From Candidatus Brevifilum fermentans (GTDB lineage Bacteria; Chloroflexota; Anaerolineae; Anaerolineales; Villigracilaceae): 43,861 nucleotides of DNA. The notes under the pieces are model-generated. The model was not told the DNA's origin. It was given only the letters and a program-made list of their open reading frames with translations, and made no database searches. Positions 1 through 7,980 of the stretch are shown here, in pieces (the stretch's first letter is position 1; each line of letters opens with the position of its first letter). The stretch lies in NCBI GenBank assembly GCA_945877125.1, contig CAMCQT010000029.1:1-43861 (forward strand), in the 5' to 3' direction. The translations under genes and the position numbers were made by a program.

Positions 1-376
1 CTTGCAGATTAAGCGCGATGCGTGCCGGAGGCTCGCTCATGTCTGAGATGTCGAGAAAAGCTTCGTCTATGGAAATCTGTTCGACCAGACCTGTCAAATA
101 ATGAAGCCTGTCCATGACTTGCTTTGAGACTTCACTATATAGATGATGGCGGCCGGGAACGATGATGAGGTTTCTGCACAGTTGCAGTGCGCGCGACATG
201 GGCATGGCGCTGCGCACCCCCACGGCGCGCGCGGCATACGAACAAGATGCGACCACGCCGCGTTCGTTTGGTTTGCCGCCCACAGCAAAAGGTTTGCCGC
301 GCAGGTCGGGGTTTTGCGTTTCTTCCACCGAGCAGAAGAAGGCATCGAGGTCTACATGAAGGATAATGCGTGGCAT
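1..376 (-). CDS. dinB: DNA polymerase IV (Y-family), N-terminal part
   Basis: Translesion DNA polymerase. Only the first 125 codons are present because the gene runs off the left edge. The reading starts at an ATG (complement of 374-376) and gives MPRIILHVDLDAFFCSVEE, the Y-family motif carrying the first catalytic Asp. Further in are the conserved segments for nucleotide binding (SYAARAVGVRSAMP) and the second catalytic motif SIDEAFLD, with its Asp-Glu pair. The order and spacing of these motifs match DinB. The gene is divergent from the secreted protein at 557 and shares with it a 180-base intergenic region. Family assignment is secure; the fingers, little-finger and C-terminal parts lie outside the window. 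Confidence 0.93.
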   Translation of the reverse strand, partial: MPRIILHVDLDAFFCSVEETQNPDLRGKPFAVGGKPNERGVVASCSYAARAVGVRSAMPMSRALQLCRNLIIVPGRHHLYSEVSKQVMDRLHYLTGLVEQISIDEAFLDISDMSEPPARIALNLQ

Positions 377-446
377 GTTGTAATTATAGTGGAAGCAGGT
401 CTAATTTTTGCAGGAAAAATTACCATGAAATTGCCCTATTAATATA

Positions 447-475
447 TTGAACATTCTCTTAAGAAAAGTTATACT
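447..475 (+). promoter_or_regulatory. sigma70-type promoter for the NBR1-Ig protein gene
   Basis: TTGAAC at 447-452 and TATACT at 470-475 are separated by exactly 17 bases, 82 bases before the gene start at 557. The intergenic stretch 377-556 holds nothing else that I recognise. Confidence 0.6.
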
Positions 476-556
476 AGAGAAAGCGTATAGTCAAAAAGGA
501 ACTTTTTAGTTTTATTTAACGTCATTATTAAGTGTTTGCCTTACATGGAGGAAGAA

Positions 557-2695
557 ATGAAATTCATATCAAAAATTGCAACCGCTTTACTTTTAGTCGC
601 ATTGATGCTGTCCATCGTGCCTGCGGCTACGCAGTCAGCCCAAGCTGCCACATGTTATTGGGCGCAGTTCATTGCTGATGTAACTGTGCCTGATGGCACG
701 AATTTTGCAGCAGGAACTGCTTTCCAGAAAACATGGCGCTTGAAGAATATCGGCACCTGTGCCTGGACTAGCGCTGATGTCTCGTTGGTCTTTGACAGCG
801 GAGAGTTGATGGGCGCGCCCACTTCATCAGCCTTGCCGACCACTGTCAATCCCGGCCAAACTGTAGACATTACAGTTAATATGACTGCGCCCAGTTCAGC
901 CGGACATTATTTCGGCTATTACAAGTTCAAGAGCGCAGCGGGTGGCTTATTCGGCATCGGCACAACCGCGAACAAATCCTTTTGGGTTGAGATCAATGTT
1001 GCTGGTTCTGCTGGCACCGGTTATGACTTTACCGCCAATGCCGCTTCTGCCACATGGACTGGCGGCGCAGGCGCGTTGAGCTTCCCCGGCACAGAAGGCA
1101 ATGCCAATGGTTTTGCCTTGAAGCAGGACAAGCCCAAACTTGAAAACGGAATTGAATCGGCGCAGGCTGGTTTGCTCTTTGCTCCGAACAATGTAACCAA
1201 TGGTTATGTTCAAGCGATCTACCCTGCATTCAATGTGCAGAGCAATGACCGCTTCCAGGCTACCATTGGTTGTGAATATGGCGCAACCAATTGTTATGTG
1301 GCGTACCGCCTTGATTACCAGATCGGCACAGGCGCGGTACGTACCTTCTGGACCTTCCGCGAAAAATATGAAGGGCTGAGCTACAACGTCAACCTCAACC
1401 TGAGTTCATTGGCGGGTCAGGATGTGAAGTTTATCCTCGTGACCTCTGCCTATGGCTCGCCAACCGGTGACCGTGCTTTGTGGGTCAACCCAGTTATCTC
1501 GCGCGCGGGTGGAACTGTTATCACCGTTACCCCTCCGCCGACAGTGACCGGCACGCCGCCGACCGCAACACCTACCACGTCTGTAACTCCAATCCCATCC
1601 GCATGTGACCGCGCGCAATTCATTTCAGATGTCACCGTGCCAGATGGTACAACCTTCCAGCCCAGCACTGCTTTCAGCAAGACTTGGCGTTTGAAGAACG
1701 TGGGCACATGCACTTGGACAAATTACAGCCTGATCTTTGACTCAGGTGAAAAGATGAGCGGTCCTGATTCCGCGGTCATCCCCACCTCTGTGGCGCCGGG
1801 ACAGACAGTAGACATCACCATTAGCCTGACCGCCCCTGCAACTGCTGGCACGTATCGCGGCTATTGGAAACTCAAGAACAATAGCGGCGTTCCATTTGGC
1901 ATTGGCACAGCGGCGACAAAATCCTTCTGGGTTGAAATCTACGTAGCCGGCACCGCAGTGACCCCAGTGGTTACCGTAACCCCCGGCACACCTGTCGCCC
2001 CTGCAACTCCAATTGCTGGCACAGTCTATGACTTTGCCGCAAATATCTGCGCCGCCACATGGATCACCGGAGCAGGCACACAGCCCTGCCCAGGTTCAGA
2101 AGGAAACATAAACGGCTTTGTTTTGGCTGCCAACCCCTCCAGATTGGAGAATGGCACAACCGACAGCCGCACGGGTTTGATCACCGTGCCGCAGCAAATC
2201 AACAACGGATACATTCAGGGCTTCTATCCCGCTTACACCGTAAAGAGCGGCGATAAATTCCGCACCATCATTAATTGTGAAAACGGCGCTACTGCCTGTA
2301 ATGTAGTCTTCCGCTTGAATTATGTACTCGTGGGCAGTTCAACCATTCAATCCCTTTGGGGTTTTTGGGAAAAATACGAAGGTCTATATTATGCCGCAGA
2401 AGTAGACCTGACTGCGCTCGTTGGGCAAAATGTCAAATTCATCCTCAGCGTAGATTCCGCTGGTTCTCCAGTAGGTGACCGCGCGCTCTGGGTTGGACCC
2501 ATCATTTACAATGCCTCTTCTGGTGTAGTGGCCAGCGCCACACCCATCCCCACCAATACACCTCTGCCCGCAACTGCCACGGCAACGGTAGCAACCGCAA
2601 CCGCAACAGCAACGGTAGCAACCGCAACATTCACTCCAACGCCGACGACACCCGTACCAAGCGCGACCAACACACCAGTCACTCCTGCTCCATAA
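557..2695 (+). CDS. secreted protein with two NBR1-type Ig domains and two beta-sandwich-like repeats
   Basis: The ATG at 557 follows GGAGG at 547-551 and opens with a signal peptide (MKFISKIATALLLVALML ... QAA); a TTG 21 bases upstream is less likely. The 712-residue product is an internal duplication. Residues about 33-145 and 352-465 resemble the Ig-like domain of NBR1 (repeated words TVPDGT, TWRLKN, GTC.WT, GIGT..KSFWVEI). Residues about 150-320 and 490-660 are a second repeated module (YDF.AN, EKYEGL, GDRALWV), probably a carbohydrate-binding-like beta sandwich, which I cannot name. Thr/Pro/Ala-rich linkers join the units and the protein ends in a low-complexity Thr-Pro tail of about 50 residues. 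The architecture suggests an extracellular adhesive or envelope protein. No catalytic residues are evident. Substrate is unknown. Confidence 0.85.
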   Translation: MKFISKIATALLLVALMLSIVPAATQSAQAATCYWAQFIADVTVPDGTNFAAGTAFQKTWRLKNIGTCAWTSADVSLVFDSGELMGAPTSSALPTTVNPGQTVDITVNMTAPSSAGHYFGYYKFKSAAGGLFGIGTTANKSFWVEINVAGSAGTGYDFTANAASATWTGGAGALSFPGTEGNANGFALKQDKPKLENGIESAQAGLLFAPNNVTNGYVQAIYPAFNVQSNDRFQATIGCEYGATNCYVAYRLDYQIGTGAVRTFWTFREKYEGLSYNVNLNLSSLAGQDVKFILVTSAYGSPTGDRALWVNPVISRAGGTVITVTPPPTVTGTPPTATPTTSVTPIPSACDRAQFISDVTVPDGTTFQPSTAFSKTWRLKNVGTCTWTNYSLIFDSGEKMSGPDSAVIPTSVAPGQTVDITISLTAPATAGTYRGYWKLKNNSGVPFGIGTAATKSFWVEIYVAGTAVTPVVTVTPGTPVAPATPIAGTVYDFAANICAATWITGAGTQPCPGSEGNINGFVLAANPSRLENGTTDSRTGLITVPQQINNGYIQGFYPAYTVKSGDKFRTIINCENGATACNVVFRLNYVLVGSSTIQSLWGFWEKYEGLYYAAEVDLTALVGQNVKFILSVDSAGSPVGDRALWVGPIIYNASSGVVASATPIPTNTPLPATATATVATATATATVATATFTPTPTTPVPSATNTPVTPAP

Positions 2696-2712
2696 TCGTA
2701 AATTGAAAGATG

Positions 2713-2743
2713 TTCCCGTTGTCGAAAGGCAACGGGAATTTTT
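2713..2743 (+). terminator. rho-independent terminator
   Basis: TTCCCGTTG (2713-2721) pairs with CAACGGGAA (2730-2738) around an 8-base loop and is followed by a T run. It lies 17 bases after the stop of the NBR1-Ig gene. Confidence 0.85.
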
Positions 2744-2782
2744 GTTATATGCAATCGTCTTTTTTGAAAAGGAGACTTTTGA

Positions 2783-3988
2783 ATGAAACGCTTTTTATTT
2801 TTGATGTTGATCTTCCTCACAGCCTGTTCTGGAACGGAAGCCACTCCCGCTTCGTACTTTAACTCCCTGCCTGCTCCAGCGATTCTGACAGTTGATCCTG
2901 CATCCGGGCAGGCTGCCTCAGCCACACCCATGCCCGTTGAAACAGAATCAGCCCCACTGTTGCCAGAAGAAGCGGGGGAGTTGTACTTCTTCCTGCAACC
3001 ACGGCAGGCCGGCACTTCCATCCAACTGGCGAAGGTCTCTGGCGTCTGCGTTTTTGACTCTGTCAATTGCCCGCCTTTGCAGATCGTGAATGTTCCCTTT
3101 GCGTTTAATTTTACGATCCACGCCTTAAGTTGGTCACCTGACGGAAAATTCGCCGCGTTCTCGTATTCGGATAACTCAAACGGCACGCCGACAAAATTAT
3201 GGCTGTTCGATGCCGCCGCAAGCACGTGGACTTCGCTGGCAGAGTTCGCGTACATTGACCCGCCGTTTTGGTCACCTGACGGCACGTGGATCGCCTTCCG
3301 CACGCAGGATGGACTCGGCGGCGAAGGGGTGTATGTGGTTCATCGGGATGGCACAGAATTGAAAAGTGTCGCGCAGGGTTTGCCTGCCGTGGGTCGTCCC
3401 TACATTATGGATGGTTGGTATGCGGAAAATATTATCGTGCGTTCAGTCTTGCCCGGCAATGACGGCATGGTTTATCTCGTGCGTGCCAGTGATGGAACTG
3501 TCCGCCCGATGTTTGATGCCTTGTTGACCAAGGCGCAATTTATAGCCGCACCTGATGCAAGCCTGCTGGTTTATGCTGAATATGATTCCGCCAACCCAAA
3601 CTACACCTTGAAAGTGGTGAAACCTGACGGCACAAATGCGGTCACTTTGGCAACTTTCACAAGCGGAAGTTTGTATCCAATTGCATGGTCGCCAGACAGC
3701 CAAATGATCGCATTCAATCATTACAGTAATTTGGTCAACGGCACACCCAGCGCGGAAGTTTACGTGGTCAGCCGTGATGGAAGCAAAATAACTTCAGTTT
3801 ATAAAGGCACAACCATTGGGCGTTTGTTCTTCTCTCCAAATGGAAAATATTTGCTCGTGGAAGAAACCACATCCGCCACGGGCGGTCATTTGTTTTTAGT
3901 CAACCTTGCCACATTGGAAACCAAGATACTGCAAGCCCCAGGTCTATCCACCGACTATGATTGGTACGCGCCTTCGTGGAGACCGTGA
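2783..3988 (+). CDS. lipoprotein with TolB-like (PD40) beta-propeller repeats
   Basis: The 401-residue product begins MKRFLFLMLIFLTACSG, a lipoprotein signal with lipobox LTAC, so it is likely anchored outside the membrane. After a Pro/Ala/Thr-rich spacer it contains at least four repeats of the PD40/WD40-like type: LSWSPDGKFAAF, PFWSPDGTWIAF, IAWSPDSQMIAF and LFFSPNGKYLLV. These form a beta-propeller, as in TolB and prolyl oligopeptidase N-termini, but no peptidase domain follows. The start is supported by AAGGAG at about 2768. It sits downstream of the NBR1-Ig gene but behind a terminator, so it may have its own promoter. A binding or sensor role is plausible; the ligand is unknown. Confidence 0.85.
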   Translation: MKRFLFLMLIFLTACSGTEATPASYFNSLPAPAILTVDPASGQAASATPMPVETESAPLLPEEAGELYFFLQPRQAGTSIQLAKVSGVCVFDSVNCPPLQIVNVPFAFNFTIHALSWSPDGKFAAFSYSDNSNGTPTKLWLFDAAASTWTSLAEFAYIDPPFWSPDGTWIAFRTQDGLGGEGVYVVHRDGTELKSVAQGLPAVGRPYIMDGWYAENIIVRSVLPGNDGMVYLVRASDGTVRPMFDALLTKAQFIAAPDASLLVYAEYDSANPNYTLKVVKPDGTNAVTLATFTSGSLYPIAWSPDSQMIAFNHYSNLVNGTPSAEVYVVSRDGSKITSVYKGTTIGRLFFSPNGKYLLVEETTSATGGHLFLVNLATLETKILQAPGLSTDYDWYAPSWRP

Positions 3989-4252
3989 CAAATTTTGCTG
4001 TTTGACTTCCGTTCACCTGTGGCGTTACACTAAAAACATGGCTCATGTGTAAAGAGTGTGCAGGCTGAATATTTGGAGCTTTCAAAGAGCTAAAAACTTA
4101 ATACGAATTTTTTTGCGCCATTCGCCCCATTCGGAAAATTCGTGTTAAAGGGTTTGACCTATTGCACAGAGTCTGTACATGAGCCAAAAAAATCTATGAC
4201 CCTGCCCGCTCTCACGATATGAGGCGTGCAGGCCGCGAAAACTGGAGACCCT

Positions 4253-5674
4253 ATGATTTTCTCGAACACTCCGCGCCCTGAGACGTTGAAATCTCTTGCG
4301 GATGTGAAACACGTGCCGTTTTGGTTGGACGACCCAACCCGCCCCGCGCCATCCTCAGCTTTGACAGAAAGTATCACCGCTGATCTTGTGGTGATCGGCG
4401 CAGGCTTCACAGGCTTGTGGACTGCGTTGATCGCCAAGCAAGCCGACCCCGCGCGTGATGTGGTTTTGCTTGAAGCCGGCGAAGTGGGCAGCGGCGCAAG
4501 CGGTCGCAATGGCGGTTTCGTTGCATCGTCGCTGACACATGCTTTTCAAAACGGATTAAATCGTTGGCCCGATGAGCTCAAAAAACTGGTCGAGTTGGGT
4601 CACAAGAATTTGGATGGCATTGAAGCCACGATTCAACAGTTCAATATTGATTGTGACTTCATCCGTTCTGGTGAAATTCATGTGGCAAACGAAGAATATC
4701 AAATTGACGACCTGCGCGAGGAAGTGGAAGAGTCCGCGCAATATGGGGAGCGGATGCAATTCCTCGACCAGCAGCAAGTTCGCGCACGCGTCAACTCGCC
4801 GACTTATCTTGCCGCAGTTCACGACCCATCTGTGGCGATGGTCAACCCCGCGCGATTAGCGTGGGGATTAAGAAGAGCATGCCTGGAAGTTGGAGTCCGC
4901 TTGTTCGAGGGCACTCAGGTTCGGGCGTTGGAAGAGACGCGCGGCGCGAAGCGTGTCATCGTCAAAACGGATTACGGTCAGGTTGAATCCAAAAAAGTTG
5001 CGCTTGCCACCAACGCCTTTCCGCCTTTGCTCAAACATCTTTCGTTTTACATGGTGCCTGTTTATGATTACGTCTTGATGACTGAGCCGCTTTCAAAAGA
5101 GCAGCGCGCCGCCATTGGCTGGCTTGGGCGCGAGGGCGTCGGCGATTACGGCAACCAATTTCATTATTACAGCATCACACCCGATGGGCGGATTTTATGG
5201 GGCGGATACGACGCGATCTATTATCAGAATAATGAAGTGGCGCCGCATTTGGAGAATCGCCCCGCATCCTTCGCCCGTTTAGCGGATCACTTTTTCCAAA
5301 CATTTCCCACGCTGACGGGTCTGCGCTTCACGCATGCCTGGGGCGGCGTGATAGATACCTGCTCACGTTACACCGCGTTTTGGGGCAAGGCATACGGCGG
5401 AAAGGTTGCGTACTCGTTGGGCTACACAGGACTCGGCGTTGGCGCATCGCGCTTCGGCGCGCAGGTCATGTTGGATTTGCTCGACGATAAAAAGACCGAA
5501 CGCACCGAGTTGAAAATGGTCAAGTCGAAACCGTTCCCATTTCCGCCTGAACCGTTCCGCGCGCCCATCATCAACTTCACCCGCTGGTCGCTCAATCGCG
5601 CTGATGATAATGAAGGCAAAAGAAATTTATGGCTAAAGATTTTGGATGCGCTGGGACTGGGGTTTGATTCGTAG
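4253..5674 (+). CDS. FAD-dependent oxidoreductase, DAO/PuuB-like family
   Basis: Predicted flavin amine/amino-acid oxidase of 473 residues. A dinucleotide-binding motif VVIGAGFTGLWTA, followed by VVLLEAG, lies near residue 45, and GSGASGRNGGF is the DAO-family glycine-rich segment just after it. The C-terminus keeps the second FAD contact (SLGYTGLGVGASRFGAQ). Family members oxidise glycine, sarcosine, D-amino acids or gamma-glutamylputrescine; the length and the GRNGGF segment are closest to the PuuB-like branch, but the substrate cannot be fixed from sequence. The ATG at 4253 with GGAG at 4244-4247 is preferred over a GTG at 4226. The 264 bases before it (3989-4252) show no gene or clear promoter. 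It is convergent with the chelatase gene. Confidence 0.85.
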   Translation: MIFSNTPRPETLKSLADVKHVPFWLDDPTRPAPSSALTESITADLVVIGAGFTGLWTALIAKQADPARDVVLLEAGEVGSGASGRNGGFVASSLTHAFQNGLNRWPDELKKLVELGHKNLDGIEATIQQFNIDCDFIRSGEIHVANEEYQIDDLREEVEESAQYGERMQFLDQQQVRARVNSPTYLAAVHDPSVAMVNPARLAWGLRRACLEVGVRLFEGTQVRALEETRGAKRVIVKTDYGQVESKKVALATNAFPPLLKHLSFYMVPVYDYVLMTEPLSKEQRAAIGWLGREGVGDYGNQFHYYSITPDGRILWGGYDAIYYQNNEVAPHLENRPASFARLADHFFQTFPTLTGLRFTHAWGGVIDTCSRYTAFWGKAYGGKVAYSLGYTGLGVGASRFGAQVMLDLLDDKKTERTELKMVKSKPFPFPPEPFRAPIINFTRWSLNRADDNEGKRNLWLKILDALGLGFDS

Positions 5675-5706
5675 CGATAACTTCATGCAACCTTCTTAAT
5701 AACCAA

Positions 5707-5739
5707 AGACCTCGGAGTTCTTGGAGAACTCCGAGGTCT
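5707..5739. repeat. perfect palindromic hairpin between convergent genes
   Basis: Fifteen-base arms (5707-5721 and 5725-5739, beginning AGACCTCGGAG) flank a 3-base loop. It lies between the stops of the oxidoreductase and the chelatase, so it could terminate from both sides, but neither side has a strong T run. A related palindrome with a similar word order is at 21116-21148, which suggests a REP-like family. Confidence 0.6.
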
Positions 5740-5765
5740 GCTTTACTTCTCACTTCTCACTCGCC

Positions 5766-7828
5766 TCACTTCTTCCCCGGCTTCGACATCTCATCTCTGA
5801 CCGTATTGTACAAACTCTCTGCCTTCAAATCGCTCAACGAATAACATGGCGCTTCGAGGTGATCCGCGAGTTGTTGCGCGAGTCCCTGGTCAAAGGCGGC
5901 GTGTTCCATGTTGATCACCACCGAGCGCGTCTTTTCGTGTGCAATCAATTCCGCGAACTTGAAACCTTCTTCCTGTGGCGGCAATGTGCCAATGGATACG
6001 TTGCCTGCGCCATCGGTCAACACGATCAAAATTGGCTCCACGTCAGGGTGGATGTGCTTCTCGTGGGTCAGCACGTCATGCGCCATGAACAATCCCGCTG
6101 AGAGCGGAGTCTTTCCGCCGACGGGAATATCCATCAGCGCGCGTTGTGCAAGTTGAATTGAATTGGTGGGGGAGAGTACCAGCGTGGCGCGATCTTTCTG
6201 GAAGACGATCAATCCCACGCGGTCGCGGCGCTGGTAGGCATCTGTCAACAGCGAGAGGATCGCTCCCTTCGTCGCATTCATGCGTTCAGCCACTGCCATC
6301 GACCACGAAGCATCCACCAGGAACAGCACCAGATTCGCCACACGCTTCACGCGGATCTTGCGCTGCAAGTCGCTGCGCTTGATCGAAAAAGCCAGCTTCT
6401 TGCGTTCTTCCATTCGCTGATTTTGAAAAGGTGCGGCAGCGCGGAAGGTGGCATCAAAAGCAATGTCCGTCAGGTTATCACCTGCCGGACGTGATTTGAT
6501 GTAGCGGCCGTGTTTGCGCTCGGTCTTTGTCAGCGAACGGCGGCCAGCTTGTTTGCGGGTTAATTTGTCGAGCGGGGTGTTGAGCTTGCGCGGCTGGAAG
6601 GTCTCGCCTGATTTTATCTTTTGTCCGCCGTCCCACCAATTCGCATTTGAACTCGCGAAAACTTCCTGCTGTTGCATAGGTTCGGGGTTGCCCTGCTGCG
6701 GACCTTCCTGCTGCTCATCTTCAAGTTTTAAGTTTTTTTTTCCTCGCCCTCGCCGTCCTGCTTGCTTTCAGATTCATCATCTGATTCGTTCGGCTGCGAT
6801 TGCCCCGCCAGTTGCTCAATGCGTTCCTGCAACTGCTCGGCAGACATCTCCGCTTGTTGGAAGGGCGTACGTTTGATACGATGCGGAAGCGCCAATTCTG
6901 CGGCGAGCGCAATATCATGATTGTTGATCTTGGTGCGGCCTTCGAAGGCAGCTTCGGCGCGAGCGGCTTTGAGAATGACCAAGTCTGCGCGGTGACCGTC
7001 CACATTAAGGGATGAGGTCAACGCAGCGATGGAGAGCAGGTCGCGGCTGGTGTGAGTTACATGGTCAACCAGTTCACGTCCGCGCGCGATCTTTTCTGAA
7101 AGTTCATTTTCTTTGGGAAGCCAGAGCATGCGGAATGCTTCTGCATCTCGTTCATACGAAAGATTGCGTTCCATGATGGTCACGCGTTCACGAGCCTCAC
7201 GGATGCCGACAATATCCACAGATAGCGCGAAGCGATCCAGCAACTGAGGGCGCAAATCTCCTTCTTCAGGATTCATCGTCCCGACGAGAATGAAGCGGGC
7301 GGGGTGGGCAAAGGAAATTCCTTCGCGCTCAACCGTGTTCACGCCCATCGCCGCTGAGTCCAGCAGAATATCCACCACGTGGTCGTCGAGCAAATTCACT
7401 TCGTCAATGTAAAGCAATCCGCGGTTTGCGCCAGCCAACACACCAGGCTCAAAATGACGCTCGCCTTTTTGAATGGCTTTTTCAATGTCAAGTGTACCGA
7501 CCACGCGGTCTTCAGTCGCTGAAACGGGAAGGTTAACGAAGGGCGTGGCGCGCTCTGCTGTGGGAAGTTTTTTGCTTGCGCCGCCGCGTTCCTTACATTC
7601 AGTACACCAGGTTCCGGGCTTATCGGGGTCACATCCGAAGCGGCAGTCCTGCACGATTTTGACATGCGGCAACAGCGCGGCTAACGAACGCGCGGCAGTG
7701 GATTTAGCAGTACCGCGTTCGCCGCGGATCAATACGCCGCCGATACGTGTATCAACGGCATTCAGAATGAGAGCGCGTTTCATGCGCTCTTGTCCAACGA
7801 TGGCTGTAAAGGGAAAGATAGCGGGCAT
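5766..7828 (-). CDS. chlD: ChlD-type chelatase subunit, AAA+ plus VWA, made by -1 frameshift
   Basis: The gene is split by a frame change at 6730-6741. Read with a -1 shift on the poly-A tract it gives 687 residues: an AAA+ ATPase domain (about 1-330), an acidic Gln/Glu-rich linker, and a C-terminal von Willebrand A domain with the MIDAS motif DASWS and the later VLTDGAGN. That is the normal order and length of ChlD/BchD-like metal chelatase subunits (magnesium or cobalt chelatase). Downstream of the shift the frame runs NLKLEDEQQ and stays open to the stop at 5766. The VWA part alone has an ATG at 6677 but no convincing ribosome binding site. The large CobN/ChlH subunit is not in this window, so the metal is unknown; cobalt would fit the B12-dependent mutase at 22631. 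Confidence 0.8.
6728..6745 (-). other. putative programmed -1 frameshift site
   Basis: On the minus strand nine A residues (complement of 6733-6741) follow GGCGAGG and are followed by CTTAA. Zero-frame codons are GAA AAA AAA ACT TAA; slipping back one base on A-AAA-AAA gives AAC TTA AAA and opens the VWA frame. A purine-rich, Shine-Dalgarno-like GAGG directly upstream and a zero-frame stop directly downstream are typical stimulators. Frameshifting of this kind has been described for chlD genes. Polymerase slippage on A9 or a sequencing error are alternatives. Confidence 0.7.
6728..7828 (-). CDS. ChlI/BchI-like AAA+ ATPase, zero-frame product of the same gene
   Basis: Without a frameshift, translation from the same start ends at a TAA (complement of 6728-6730) after 366 residues. 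The product has Walker A GERGTAKS, Walker B LLYIDEVNLL and sensor segment GTMNPEEGDLRPQLLDRFAL, the full ChlI/BchI ATPase, ending in a short acidic tail GEGEEKKT. The ATG at 7828 is chosen because GGAG lies 8 bases before it and the protein then starts MPAIFPFTAIVGQE as usual; a longer frame to 7873 lacks support. Such a short product can supply the small chelatase subunit while frameshifted ribosomes make the ChlD subunit. Confidence 0.85.
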   Translation of the reverse strand: MPAIFPFTAIVGQERMKRALILNAVDTRIGGVLIRGERGTAKSTAARSLAALLPHVKIVQDCRFGCDPDKPGTWCTECKERGGASKKLPTAERATPFVNLPVSATEDRVVGTLDIEKAIQKGERHFEPGVLAGANRGLLYIDEVNLLDDHVVDILLDSAAMGVNTVEREGISFAHPARFILVGTMNPEEGDLRPQLLDRFALSVDIVGIREARERVTIMERNLSYERDAEAFRMLWLPKENELSEKIARGRELVDHVTHTSRDLLSIAALTSSLNVDGHRADLVILKAARAEAAFEGRTKINNHDIALAAELALPHRIKRTPFQQAEMSAEQLQERIEQLAGQSQPNESDDESESKQDGEGEEKKT

Positions 7829-7847
7829 TTTTTTACTCCAAACTGTA

Positions 7848-7853
7848 ATTATA
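7848..7853 (-). promoter_or_regulatory. possible -10 box for the chelatase gene
   Basis: A perfect TATAAT on the minus strand lies 19 bases before the start at 7828. No good -35 hexamer is seen at 16-18 bases, so this is tentative. Confidence 0.3.
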
Positions 7854-7915
7854 ACGCCTGTTCTTATTTTCAAGAAAGGTAAGTTGTTAACAAATAGAAA
7901 GGTCTTGTGGCAGGG

Positions 7916-7944
7916 TTGTCAAGTTCTTAATTCACTTGTATAAT
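7916..7944 (+). promoter_or_regulatory. sigma70-type promoter for rpsA
   Basis: TTGTCA (7916-7921), a 17-base spacer and a perfect TATAAT (7939-7944), with the rpsA start 37 bases downstream. It also shows that the reading frame upstream of 7950 is not coding, which settles the rpsA start. Confidence 0.75.
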
Positions 7945-7980
7945 AAAACTTATATTTCAGTAATAGTGGAGCCACAAGTG

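Noticed and set aside
2506-3303. A 265-codon minus-strand frame over the end of the NBR1-Ig gene
   Set aside because: It crosses a terminator and two real genes and consists of Val/Ala/Gly repeats mirrored from the Thr-Pro tail.
4015-4225. Possible small gene or RNA between the propeller lipoprotein and the FAD oxidoreductase
   Set aside because: Frames are short, no ribosome binding site or stable hairpin is visible.
5766-6677. VWA protein as an independent gene with start at 6677
   Set aside because: The open frame extends upstream to the poly-A site without a ribosome binding site, and the frameshift product has the normal ChlD order.
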